From Oscillospiraceae bacterium (lineage in GTDB: Bacteria > Bacillota > Clostridia > Oscillospirales > Oscillospiraceae), in assembly GCA_016296565.1 (NCBI GenBank), contig JAEDJB010000001.1, positions 1 to 64,000 on the forward strand: DNA of 64,000 nucleotides. The letters run 5' to 3'. The notes beneath the pieces were generated by a model. That model was not told the origin of the DNA and ran no database searches. It saw nothing but the letters and a program-made list of their open reading frames with translations. The first letter of the stretch is position 1. Each line of letters begins with the position of its first letter. Position numbers and translations under genes: made by a program. Shown here piece after piece: positions 26,885 to 34,251 of this stretch.

Positions 26885-27754
26885 TTGCGTGCCATGCAAC
26901 AGTGGCTGGATCGTTTCTGCTACAAACACCCGCGCCTGAGTATTCCCGGGCTTATGAAGTACATTGTCATCGGCAATGTTTTGGTTTATCTGCTGGACAT
27001 GTTCAGCTTAGGCAGCGGCGGACTGGGGTCCAGCCTGCTGTGCTTCAGTTCCTCCGCCATTCTCTCCGGACAGATCTGGCGGCTGATCACCTTCGTTTTC
27101 GTCCCCTACGGCAGCAGCAATCTGTTTGTCTTTGCCATTAACCTCTACTTTTACTACTTCATCGGCACCGCCCTGGAGCGGGAGTGGGGGTCCAACAAGT
27201 TCACCATCTTCTATTTCTTCGGGGTCATCCTGAACATTCTGGTGGGCTTCCTGGTGGGCGGCGCGTCCATGTACTATGTGAACATGTCCATGTTCTTCGC
27301 CTTCGCCACCCTGTACCCCGACCTGCAGTTCCTGCTCTTCTTCATCATCCCGGTGAAAGCCAAGTGGCTGGCCTGGATTGACGGGGTGTTCTTCGCCATC
27401 TCGGTGATCCGGTATCTCATGGCCGGATACTTCCTGATGGCTCTGGTGCCCATTGTGGCCGTGCTCAACTACCTGCTCTTCTTCGCTTCCGATATCGGAA
27501 ACCTCTTCTCCGGCGTCAAGCGAAAGGCCCAGTGGAAGGCCCAGACCCAGCGGCGGTCCTCCTACGGCGGACCCAAGGTGGTAAACTTCCACGACGCCAA
27601 AACAAAAACCAAGGAAACCTATCTGCACCGGTGCGCCGTCTGCGGCAAGACCGACGTGTCCGACCCCCAGATGGAGTTCCGGTACTGCTCCCGGTGCAAC
27701 GGCTACTACTGCTACTGCGCCGACCATATCAACAGCCATATTCACATTCAGTAA
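26885..27754 (+). CDS. Rhomboid-like membrane protein with C-terminal zinc ribbon, probably non-proteolytic
   Basis: A 289-residue protein with about six membrane helices in a rhomboid-like arrangement (residues 15-210). Active rhomboids need GxSG and a His two helices later. Here the loop reads GGASMYY with no Gly after the Ser, and the later helix has Asn (VLNYLL) where the His would be. The C-terminus carries two CxxC pairs (CAVCGK, CSRCNG) plus nearby Cys and His, probably a zinc ribbon. The TTG at 26885 is chosen because AAGGAGG lies seven bases upstream; ATGs at 26879 and 26891 are too close or too far. Function unknown. It is followed by cdd. Confidence 0.7.
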   Translation: MRAMQQWLDRFCYKHPRLSIPGLMKYIVIGNVLVYLLDMFSLGSGGLGSSLLCFSSSAILSGQIWRLITFVFVPYGSSNLFVFAINLYFYYFIGTALEREWGSNKFTIFYFFGVILNILVGFLVGGASMYYVNMSMFFAFATLYPDLQFLLFFIIPVKAKWLAWIDGVFFAISVIRYLMAGYFLMALVPIVAVLNYLLFFASDIGNLFSGVKRKAQWKAQTQRRSSYGGPKVVNFHDAKTKTKETYLHRCAVCGKTDVSDPQMEFRYCSRCNGYYCYCADHINSHIHIQ

Positions 27755-27780
27755 CGGAAAGGAAAAGGAGGAGAACTCCC

Positions 27781-28173
27781 ATGACCGATCAAGAACTGGT
27801 GGAGAAAGCGTTCACCATGCTGGAGAAGGCCTACGTCCCCTACTCCCGCTTCCCCGTGGGTGCCGCCCTGGAAGGAGCGGACGGGGTGGTCTACACCGGC
27901 TGCAACGTGGAAAACTCCGCCTTCGGCTCCTGCATCTGTGCCGAGCGCACCGCCCTGGTCAAGGCGGTAAGCGAGGGATGCCGGTCCTTCCGCCGCCTGG
28001 CAGTGGTGGGCAACAGCACGGACTATTGCTGGCCCTGCGGCTCCTGCCGGCAGATGCTCTATGAATTCGCCCCCGACCTGGAGGTACTGGTGGCCAACAA
28101 GGACCACCAATTCGTCAAATACACCCTGCGCCAGCTGCTTCCCTGCGGCTTCGGGCCGGAGTCCATGGGATAA
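27781..28173 (+). CDS. cdd: Cytidine deaminase
   Basis: A 130-residue zinc enzyme converting cytidine and deoxycytidine to uridine forms in pyrimidine salvage. Catalytic residues are visible: C-A-E at 53-55 and PCGSC at 85-89, with YSRFPVGAAL near residue 21 and NVENSAFG near 42. The ATG follows AAGGAGGAG by seven bases. It is 26 bp after the rhomboid-like gene and 61 bp before the acetyltransferase gene, so the three probably share a transcript. Confidence 0.95.
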   Translation: MTDQELVEKAFTMLEKAYVPYSRFPVGAALEGADGVVYTGCNVENSAFGSCICAERTALVKAVSEGCRSFRRLAVVGNSTDYCWPCGSCRQMLYEFAPDLEVLVANKDHQFVKYTLRQLLPCGFGPESMG

Positions 28174-28234
28174 CTCCCACCCGAGTCAACGCTGAGTGCT
28201 CCACCTTCCCACGCAGCGCCAAGGAGGTGTCTCG

Positions 28235-28861
28235 ATGGAACTGCAAGAATATCTGGATCGAATGAACAGTGGTGAGCCTGTCACCGGTGAAGGCGACCTG
28301 CATCTCTTTATGCGGGAGATCACCGAGGAGACCATGCGTCTGACCTGCCAGCTTAACGCCACCTACCACACCCAGGAGGAGGTCTGCGAGATCTTCTCCC
28401 AAATTATCGGCAAGCCTGTACCCAAGGGGTTCCGGCTCTTCCCCCCCTTCTACACCAACTGCGGCAAGAACATCGTGGTGGGAAAGGGCGTCTTCATCAA
28501 CACTGGCTGCCACTTCCAGGACCAGGGGGGCATCACCCTGGGAGACGGCACCTTCCTGGGCAACAACGTGGTCCTCACCACCATGAACCACGACTTTGAC
28601 CCGAAAAAACGCCGGACCACCTACCCCGCCCCCATCGTCACCGGGAAGAACGTGTGGATCGGCTCCAGCGTCACCGTGGTGCCCGGGGTTCACATCGGCG
28701 ACGGGGCCATCGTGGCCGCCGGGTCCGTGGTCACCCGGGACGTTCCCCCCAACACCATTGTGGCCGGGATCCCCGCCCGGGTGCTCCGGGAGATCCGCCC
28801 CGGAGACCGTCCCCGCCAGCGGCTGGACCTGGCAGAGCTGCGGAAAAAGCAGCAGCCGTAA
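28235..28861 (+). CDS. Sugar O-acetyltransferase, maltose/galactoside acetyltransferase family
   Basis: A 208-residue left-handed beta-helix acetyltransferase that moves acetyl from acetyl-CoA to a sugar hydroxyl. The N-terminal helical cap leads into hexapeptide repeats from about residue 75. The catalytic His is in TTMNHDFD near residue 118; GKNVWIGSSVTVVPGV and the IVAGIPARVL end are typical. The physiological sugar is not readable. The ATG follows AAGGAGG by eight bases. It ends 13 bases before a strong terminator. Confidence 0.88.
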   Translation: MELQEYLDRMNSGEPVTGEGDLHLFMREITEETMRLTCQLNATYHTQEEVCEIFSQIIGKPVPKGFRLFPPFYTNCGKNIVVGKGVFINTGCHFQDQGGITLGDGTFLGNNVVLTTMNHDFDPKKRRTTYPAPIVTGKNVWIGSSVTVVPGVHIGDGAIVAAGSVVTRDVPPNTIVAGIPARVLREIRPGDRPRQRLDLAELRKKQQP

Positions 28862-28874
28862 CTGTTATGTACAT

Positions 28875-28914
28875 AAAAGCGCCCCCTGCCCGGCTTGGGC
28901 AGGGGGCGCTTTTT
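28875..28914. terminator. Bidirectional terminator
   Basis: A 17-bp perfect stem (28875-28891 with 28897-28913) with T runs on both strands, placed between the convergent acetyltransferase and DUF378 genes. Confidence 0.9.
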
Positions 28915-28920
28915 GCGCCG

Positions 28921-29145
28921 TCAGGCATTGCCTCTGGTGGGTTCGTGGGCCGGGTCATCCCGGAAAAACAGCGTGATGCACCAGATGGCCGACAGGCACA
29001 CCAGAATATACACCAGGCGGCTCAGAAAGCTGGCGGAGCCTCCGAACAGGGCCGCCACCATATCCAGGCCGAAAATCCCGATGCTGCCCCAATTCAGCCC
29101 CCCGATGATTATCAGAGCCAGGGCAATTCTGTCGATCACCTTCAT
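28921..29145 (-). CDS. DUF378-family small membrane protein
   Basis: A 74-residue protein with two membrane helices (about residues 6-30 and 40-62). The IDRIALALIIIGGLNWG segment and the YILVCLSAIWCI helix match DUF378 (YuzA-like), found widely in Firmicutes with no established role. The ATG follows GGGAGG by nine bases. Single gene. Confidence 0.85.
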   Translation of the reverse strand: MKVIDRIALALIIIGGLNWGSIGIFGLDMVAALFGGSASFLSRLVYILVCLSAIWCITLFFRDDPAHEPTRGNA

Positions 29146-29527
29146 ACAGGAAACCTCCCGGGATCCTTTTCAGATCCAATGGATTTTCGAAGCCCGGCCG
29201 AGGCTTCGCCCCTTCCGGTCTCCGTATGGTAGTATGCACCGGCATCTGGGATATTAGTACTGGAAACAATTTCCTTGTTCATCCTCCCCTGGCTCCCACG
29301 CAGGGGCAGTCAAGGAGCGCAGCAAAAACGAACGCAGACACTCACAAAAGTGTGTCTGCTTTTTCGTGGTATACTGTTGGGATATTGAGAAGGCAGCGCA
29401 GAGATGGACAAAAAAGGAACACCACATATCGTTGACCACTTTTTCATCTACTCATTTCTCTTCAACGCATTTATGGAGGTTCAATAAACTATTACACAAA
29501 AAGTTGTATTATTTTGTTTGTATTTCT
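29146..29527. other. Intergenic stretch with an orphan terminator and one tiny frame
   Basis: No supported gene. It holds a terminator hairpin at 29334-29365 with no obvious upstream gene. A 27-codon plus-strand frame at 29404-29487 (MDKKGTPHIVDHF...) lies behind a TATACT-like box at 29371 but has a weak ribosome binding site. These could be the ends of a deleted gene or a small peptide gene. Confidence 0.3.
29334..29365. terminator. Orphan terminator hairpin
   Basis: Stem GCAGACAC / GTGTCTGC (29334-29341 with 29352-29359) followed by six T on the plus strand; the minus side also has a poly-T-like tract. Confidence 0.6.
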
Positions 29528-29536
29528 TGTTATAAT
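29528..29536 (+). promoter_or_regulatory. Extended -10 promoter of mscS
   Basis: TGTTATAAT, an extended -10 box, lies 75 bases before the mscS start in a T-rich segment. No good -35 element is seen at 17 bases, which is tolerated by extended -10 promoters. Confidence 0.55.
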
Positions 29537-29610
29537 GAATGCAGAAATGTCAAACACACACGAAACCGGTCGCCTTCATGCACACAGAACAACACGAAAG
29601 GAGCATCTGT

Positions 29611-30414
29611 ATGGATACCATCATCACCAATTTAACTGGGATGGCCACAGCCGCAGGCGGTAAGATCGTCCTTGCGCTGCTTGTCCTCATTTTCGGCACC
29701 ATTCTCATCAAGAGCATCATGAAATTCTTGAAGAGAAGCAAGTTCCTTAACAAAGTGGAGGGAACTGTTCGTACCTTCACCCTCAGCTTCTGCAAAGCAG
29801 TGCTGTATGTGATCCTCGTGATTTCCATTATCGGCATCATGGGCGTTCCCATGGCTTCGGTGGTGGCGGTGCTCGCCTCCGCCGGTGTGGCGGTTGGTCT
29901 GGCCCTGCAGGGGGCTTTGGCAAATCTGGCTGGCGGCATCATGCTCATGATCTTTAAGCCCTTCCGCCAGGGTGACTTTATCTCCGCTGCTGGTGTCGAT
30001 GGGGTTGTAAAAGAGGTTACTCTGTTCTATACCATCATCCTGACACCGGACAACAAGCGAGTCACCGTGCCCAACGGCAGCCTGATGAACGCAAACATCA
30101 CGGATTATTCCGCCGAGGAACTTCGTCGCGTCGATCTCAGCTTTGCCTGCAGCAAAAACGAAGCGCCCGCCAAGGTCCAGGACCTCATGCTCGCAGTGAT
30201 AAGCAGCACCCCCAATGTTTTGTCCTCGCCTGAGCCTTTCGCACGAATCAGCGGCGGAAGCAACGAGGCCATGGAATTCACCGTTCGTGCCTGGTGTAAG
30301 AGCCAGGATTACTGGGATGTATACTTTACTCTCACCCAGAAAATCACCGAAGCCATGGCGGAAAACAATATCAAAGCCCCTGCTATCCGCATCACAGCGG
30401 AGGCACAAAAATGA
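29611..30414 (+). CDS. mscS: Small-conductance mechanosensitive channel, MscS family
   Basis: A 267-residue membrane channel that opens on hypo-osmotic shock. Three N-terminal helices (residues 15-110) end in the pore helix with the GVAVGLALQGALANLAGGIMLM Gly/Ala pattern. The MscS beta domain follows, with FRQGDFI, GVVKEVTLFYTII and the VTVPNG motif near residue 158. The C-terminal alpha/beta domain continues to residue 260. The ATG at 29611 follows AAAGGAG by seven bases. Monocistronic, with its own terminator. Confidence 0.93.
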   Translation: MDTIITNLTGMATAAGGKIVLALLVLIFGTILIKSIMKFLKRSKFLNKVEGTVRTFTLSFCKAVLYVILVISIIGIMGVPMASVVAVLASAGVAVGLALQGALANLAGGIMLMIFKPFRQGDFISAAGVDGVVKEVTLFYTIILTPDNKRVTVPNGSLMNANITDYSAEELRRVDLSFACSKNEAPAKVQDLMLAVISSTPNVLSSPEPFARISGGSNEAMEFTVRAWCKSQDYWDVYFTLTQKITEAMAENNIKAPAIRITAEAQK

Positions 30415-30415
30415 T

Positions 30416-30452
30416 AAAGAGGCCCTTTGGATCATTTCCAAAGGGCCTCTTT
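30416..30452. terminator. Terminator after mscS
   Basis: Perfect 15-bp stem AAAGAGGCCCTTTGG with its complement (30416-30430 with 30438-30452), starting at the mscS stop codon. Confidence 0.85.
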
Positions 30453-30595
30453 CATTAAAATGTCCATGCGTCCCAGTCAACACTCGGCGTCGCACATCAA
30501 ACTAACCATTGCTCACCTCAGCAAGCAATTAAACTATCTTATCCGGAAATAGAATCCGTTCTATACTAATCTCCGTCCGGCTGACTCCTTGGACT

Positions 30596-30636
30596 ACAAA
30601 AGCCCTGTTCGGTGCAAAACCGAACTGGGCTTTTGT
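30596..30636 (-). terminator. Terminator of the RluA-like / DMT unit
   Basis: An 18-bp stem with one mismatch (30596-30613 with 30619-30636), ending TTTTGT on both strands. Placed about 50 bases after the pseudouridine synthase stop. Confidence 0.75.
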
Positions 30637-30688
30637 AATTATACTTTTTTCAGTTTCGGCTTTTTCTAGACAAATACCAGGTGCATTT

Positions 30689-31333
30689 TTACCGGAACAA
30701 GGTCCACGGCTCCGTGTCCGGGGGCGGGAGGCGGAAGTCCATCTCCTCCCCCGTTTCCGGGTGGGTAAAGTGCAGATGGCTGGACCACAGTGCGATCTGC
30801 CAGTCCTGAGGGTCGGGGTACTTGCTGTACTTTCGGTCCCCCGCCAGGGGCATTCCCCGGGAGGAGAACTGGGCCCGGATCTGGTGGGTCCGGCCGGTCT
30901 CCAGGCGGATCTCCACCAGGGAAAAGCCCTGCTTGTTGTCCAGGAGCTTATAGTGGAGCACCGCCTGCTGGATGCCCTTGCCGGGGTACTTGGCCACATA
31001 GGTCTTGCGGGTTTTTTCGTTGCGGCCCAGCAGGTCAACGAAGGTCCCCTCATCATACTGGGGCCGCCAGCGGACCACCGCCTGGTACTCCTTTAAAAAC
31101 AGGTCCTCCCGGATCTGCCGGGAAAGCTCCGAGGCGGCGGGGCCGGTGAGTCCGTAGACCATGAGACCGCCCACCACCTGGTCCAGCCGGTGGACCGCCC
31201 GGACCTTGGCCTGGGGCTGGCCGATGGCCTGACGGATCAGGTCGGGCATACCCCCGGGCTCGTCGGTGGAGAGAACCCGGAAGGGTTTGACGCAGACCAC
31301 AATGGCCTGGTCCTGATAAATAAGATCAATCAT
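30689..31333 (-). CDS. Short RluA-family pseudouridine synthase
   Basis: A 214-residue catalytic domain without an S4 domain. The catalytic Asp is in HRLDQVVGG near residue 49, where most RluA enzymes read HRLDRxTSG; the Asp itself is kept. GRTHQIRAQFSSRGMPLAGD near residue 150 is standard. RNA target unknown. The ATG at 31333 follows AAGGAGA. The start overlaps the DMT transporter stop by four bases (ATGA), so the two are translationally coupled. Confidence 0.85.
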   Translation of the reverse strand: MIDLIYQDQAIVVCVKPFRVLSTDEPGGMPDLIRQAIGQPQAKVRAVHRLDQVVGGLMVYGLTGPAASELSRQIREDLFLKEYQAVVRWRPQYDEGTFVDLLGRNEKTRKTYVAKYPGKGIQQAVLHYKLLDNKQGFSLVEIRLETGRTHQIRAQFSSRGMPLAGDRKYSKYPDPQDWQIALWSSHLHFTHPETGEEMDFRLPPPDTEPWTLFR

Positions 31334-32190
31334 ACTGGCTCTCCTTGGCATGTATCCTTTTGCTCTGCCCTGGCGCCGATCACATTATAAACCATGATGG
31401 TCACAAAGACGATGGCGCCCCCCAGCAGGGACAGGGGGGAGATCATCTCTCCCAGCACGATGGCCACCAGCACCGGGTTCAGGATGGGCTCAATGCCCGA
31501 CACCAGGGAGGCGGAAACCGGCGGCGCGGTCTGAATGCCGGTGGTGAAGAAGATGTAGGCCAGGCCCAGCTGGAACACCCCCAGGGCAATGGCGGCAGGC
31601 AGGGCCGCGCCCCCGAACTGGGTCTCCTGGACCAGGAAGGGCAGGCCGATGGCCGCCCCCATGGCTTGTCCCAGGATGGTGGAAAAGAGGGGATCGCCCC
31701 CGGGAATCTTGTTCAGCAGGAAAACCCAGGCGTAGCCCACCCCGGAGAGCACCGCGATGCAGTCTCCCGCCAGGTATCCGGTGCCCAGACTGTCCAGAAA
31801 GAAGCAGGCGATGCCGCCGAAGACCACCAGGCAGGTGATCACATCCAGCTTTTTGGGCTTCTCCTTAAAAACCAGCCACAGGAAGAGGATCACAAACACC
31901 GGGGCGGTGAACTGGAGCAGAATGGTGTTGGCTGCGGTGGTGAGCTTGTTGGCCATGGTGTACAGGGTGGTGGTGGCGCACATGGCGCAGGCCCCGCCGA
32001 AGACCCCGGGGGTGAGCTTCAGCTTGTGATGGGTGACCTTGGCAAACACCAGCAGAATGGCCACGGAAATGATGCTGCGGAAGGAATTGATGGACAGGGA
32101 ATTCCAGGGGATCACCTTCACGCACAGGCCACCGATGCTGAACAGCACCGCGGCGGCGAAGATGCAGGCCAGACCTTTCTTGGAACGCAT
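31330..32190 (-). CDS. DMT-superfamily (EamA) permease
   Basis: A 286-residue protein with ten predicted helices in two EamA repeats (about residues 8-135 and 145-280). The second repeat shows VSGIEPILNPVLVAIVLGE, typical of the PGVEP-like motif region. Family members export amino acids or metabolites; the substrate is unknown. The start is the ATG at 32190 with GGAGGG upstream. It precedes and overlaps the pseudouridine synthase gene. Confidence 0.83.
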   Translation of the reverse strand: MRSKKGLACIFAAAVLFSIGGLCVKVIPWNSLSINSFRSIISVAILLVFAKVTHHKLKLTPGVFGGACAMCATTTLYTMANKLTTAANTILLQFTAPVFVILFLWLVFKEKPKKLDVITCLVVFGGIACFFLDSLGTGYLAGDCIAVLSGVGYAWVFLLNKIPGGDPLFSTILGQAMGAAIGLPFLVQETQFGGAALPAAIALGVFQLGLAYIFFTTGIQTAPPVSASLVSGIEPILNPVLVAIVLGEMISPLSLLGGAIVFVTIMVYNVIGARAEQKDTCQGEPV

Positions 32191-32250
32191 GGGGAGCTCC
32201 CTCCTTTTCATTGGATCAGAATGGGCTGCCTTCCCCTCCCTGCGGACAGA

Positions 32251-33534
32251 TTACACGTTCTCCAGGGCCTGGGTCAGGTCAGCGATAATATCCGCCGGGT
32301 CCTCAATGCCCACAGACAGGCGGACCAGGTCGGGGGACACGCCGGCAGCCTCCAACTCCGCGTCGGACATCTGCCGGTGGGTGGAGGAAGCGGGGTGGAG
32401 CACACAGGTCTTTGCATCGGCCACATGGGTGGCGATGGAGGCCAGCTTCAGGCCGGCCATGAAGGTCTCCGCTGCCTTTCGGCCGCCCTTCACGCCAAAG
32501 GTGACCACGCCGCAGGTGCCATTGGGCATATACTTCTGGGCCAGGTCGTAGTTCTTGTCCCCTTCCAGGCTGGGGCAGGTGACCCAGTCCACCTTGTCGT
32601 GGCTCTTCAGGAACTTGGCCACCGCCAGGGCGTTGGCGCAGTGCTGGGGCATGCGCAGGTGGAGGGTCTCCAGGCCCACGTTCAGGAAGTAGGCGTTCAT
32701 GGGAGCGGGGGTGCTGCCGAAGTCACGCATAAGCTGGACGGTGGCCTTGGTGATGAAGGCGCCGCCCAGGCCGAACCGCTCGGTGTAGGTCACCCCGTGG
32801 TAGCTGTCGTCGGGGGTGCACAGGCCGGGGTACTTATCGGGATACTTGGTCCAGTCGAAGTTGCCGCTGTCCACAATGGCGCCGCCCACCTGGTTGGCGT
32901 GGCCGTCCATGTACTTGGTGGTGGAGTGGGTGACGATGTCCGCGCCCCACTGGAAGGGCCGGCAATTGATGGGGGTGGGGAAGGTGTTGTCCACAATCAG
33001 GGGCACCCCGTGGGCGTGGGCAGCCCGGGCAAACTTCTCAATGTCCAGCACCGTGAGGGCGGGGTTTGCAATGGTCTCGCCGAACATCGCCTTGGTGTTG
33101 GGCTGGAAGGCCGCGTTCAGCTCCTCCTCCGAGCAGTTGGGGTCCACGAAGGTGAACTGGATGCCCATGCGCTTCATGGTCACGGAGAACAGGTTGAAGG
33201 TGCCGCCGTAGATGGCTGCGGAGGCCACCACATGGTCCCCGGCAGAGCAGATGTTGAAGATGGCAAAGAAGTTGGCTGCCTGACCGGAAGAGGTCAGCAT
33301 AGCGGCAGTGCCCCCCTCCAGGGCGCAGATCTTGGCCGCCACCCGGTCAGAGGTGGGGTTCTGGAGCCGGGTGTAGAAATAGCCCTCGGCCTCCAGGTCG
33401 AACAGGGCGCCCATAGCCTCGCTGGTGCCGTAACGGAAGGTGGTGCTCTGAACGATAGGAATGTTTCTGGGTTCGCCGCTCTCGGGCACATAGCCCGCGT
33501 GGAGACAGTTGGTCCCGTTCTTGTAAGTGCTCAT
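32251..33534 (-). CDS. metY: O-acetylhomoserine sulfhydrylase
   Basis: A PLP enzyme of the Cys/Met metabolism family that makes homocysteine from O-acetylhomoserine and sulfide. 427 residues, full length. The cofactor lysine is in HSTTKYMDGH near residue 207. Other landmarks are YTRLQNPTSD, SSGQAANFFA, VDNTFPTP, and the C-terminal HPASSTHRQM with RLSVGIED. It feeds homocysteine to MetH. The ATG at 33534 has AAGGAGG ten bases upstream; earlier codons are possible. It has its own promoter with an inverted repeat and no visible SAM riboswitch. Confidence 0.94.
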   Translation of the reverse strand: MSTYKNGTNCLHAGYVPESGEPRNIPIVQSTTFRYGTSEAMGALFDLEAEGYFYTRLQNPTSDRVAAKICALEGGTAAMLTSSGQAANFFAIFNICSAGDHVVASAAIYGGTFNLFSVTMKRMGIQFTFVDPNCSEEELNAAFQPNTKAMFGETIANPALTVLDIEKFARAAHAHGVPLIVDNTFPTPINCRPFQWGADIVTHSTTKYMDGHANQVGGAIVDSGNFDWTKYPDKYPGLCTPDDSYHGVTYTERFGLGGAFITKATVQLMRDFGSTPAPMNAYFLNVGLETLHLRMPQHCANALAVAKFLKSHDKVDWVTCPSLEGDKNYDLAQKYMPNGTCGVVTFGVKGGRKAAETFMAGLKLASIATHVADAKTCVLHPASSTHRQMSDAELEAAGVSPDLVRLSVGIEDPADIIADLTQALENV

Positions 33535-33573
33535 AGCCTGCTGGCCTCCTTGATTTTTATTCATAATGCAAAA

Positions 33574-33619
33574 ATTATACGACCAAGGCGGAAATTGGTC
33601 AATCCCCCATTTCCGCCTT
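33574..33619 (-). promoter_or_regulatory. metY promoter with overlapping inverted-repeat operator
   Basis: On the minus strand TTGACC (33602-33597), 17 bases, TATAAT (33579-33574). A perfect 11-bp inverted repeat, AAGGCGGAAAT with its complement (33585-33595 and 33609-33619, centre 33602), covers the spacer and -35 box. This is a good place for a repressor site. Confidence 0.7.
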
Positions 33620-34110
33620 CTCCGGGGGCAAACAGGCTTTTTCCTGCTTTCATCATACGGCGGCCGCCTGCCGGGGACAATGATCTCTTGGGGCTAACTT
33701 TGTTACCAGCTTCCAGTATTTTTACTTATTTTCGGGTAGTTCCCTTCCTCTCCATACCGCTTTCTTTCCAATTCTTACTTATTTTTCAATACTTCCGCAT
33801 GCAGCAGCTCTCTTTTCTCATTGTTTCCCGGTAGCTGGTGGGAATCCGGGACCAGAGCGCCGCGTTCTCCCGCTTTTTCTTTTTGTTTCTATTCCATGTT
33901 TTTTCTTCCTATTCATCATTATTTATTCTTTTAAACCCTGTGATCCAGCAAAATTTTCCTGTTTTTACGAAAATCCTCCAATTTCCCTCATCTTGACAGT
34001 TTCATTAAAACATTTTTATTGGAATTATTTCAGAAGAAAAAAGTTGGTGATTTTGTTTGCAGCAATTTGTGCTCATTTTTTATATTAAGACACAGATTTA
34101 AGTACCTGTC
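33620..34110. other. AT-rich intergenic stretch
   Basis: No gene supported on either strand; base composition is clearly more AT-rich than the flanks. A TTGACA hexamer near 33993 has only a poor -10 at 17 bases. Nothing else stands out. Confidence 0.5.
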
Positions 34111-34114
34111 CCGA

Positions 34115-34159
34115 AACAATTGATGGAATTGTTGTCATCCCATCTCCCGGGAGTATACT
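34115..34159 (+). promoter_or_regulatory. Promoter and palindrome ahead of hydrogenase module 1
   Basis: TTGTCA (34132-34137), 16 bases, TATACT (34154-34159). A perfect AACAATT-5-AATTGTT inverted repeat (34115-34133) touches the -35 box and could be an operator. It does not match the clostridial Rex consensus in orientation. Confidence 0.6.
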
Positions 34160-34251
34160 GATAGTAGGCTATATTCAGGTCCCCGGAGAACCCCTCCGGG
34201 ACCCTCGGTTTGACCCCCTGCCAACTGTATCCAGAAGGGAGACGATGGAGT

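Noticed and set aside
34115..34133. Rex (NADH-sensing repressor) operator
   Set aside because: The palindrome reads AACAATT...AATTGTT, whereas the clostridial Rex consensus is TTGTTAA-4-TTAACAA; kept only as an unknown dyad.
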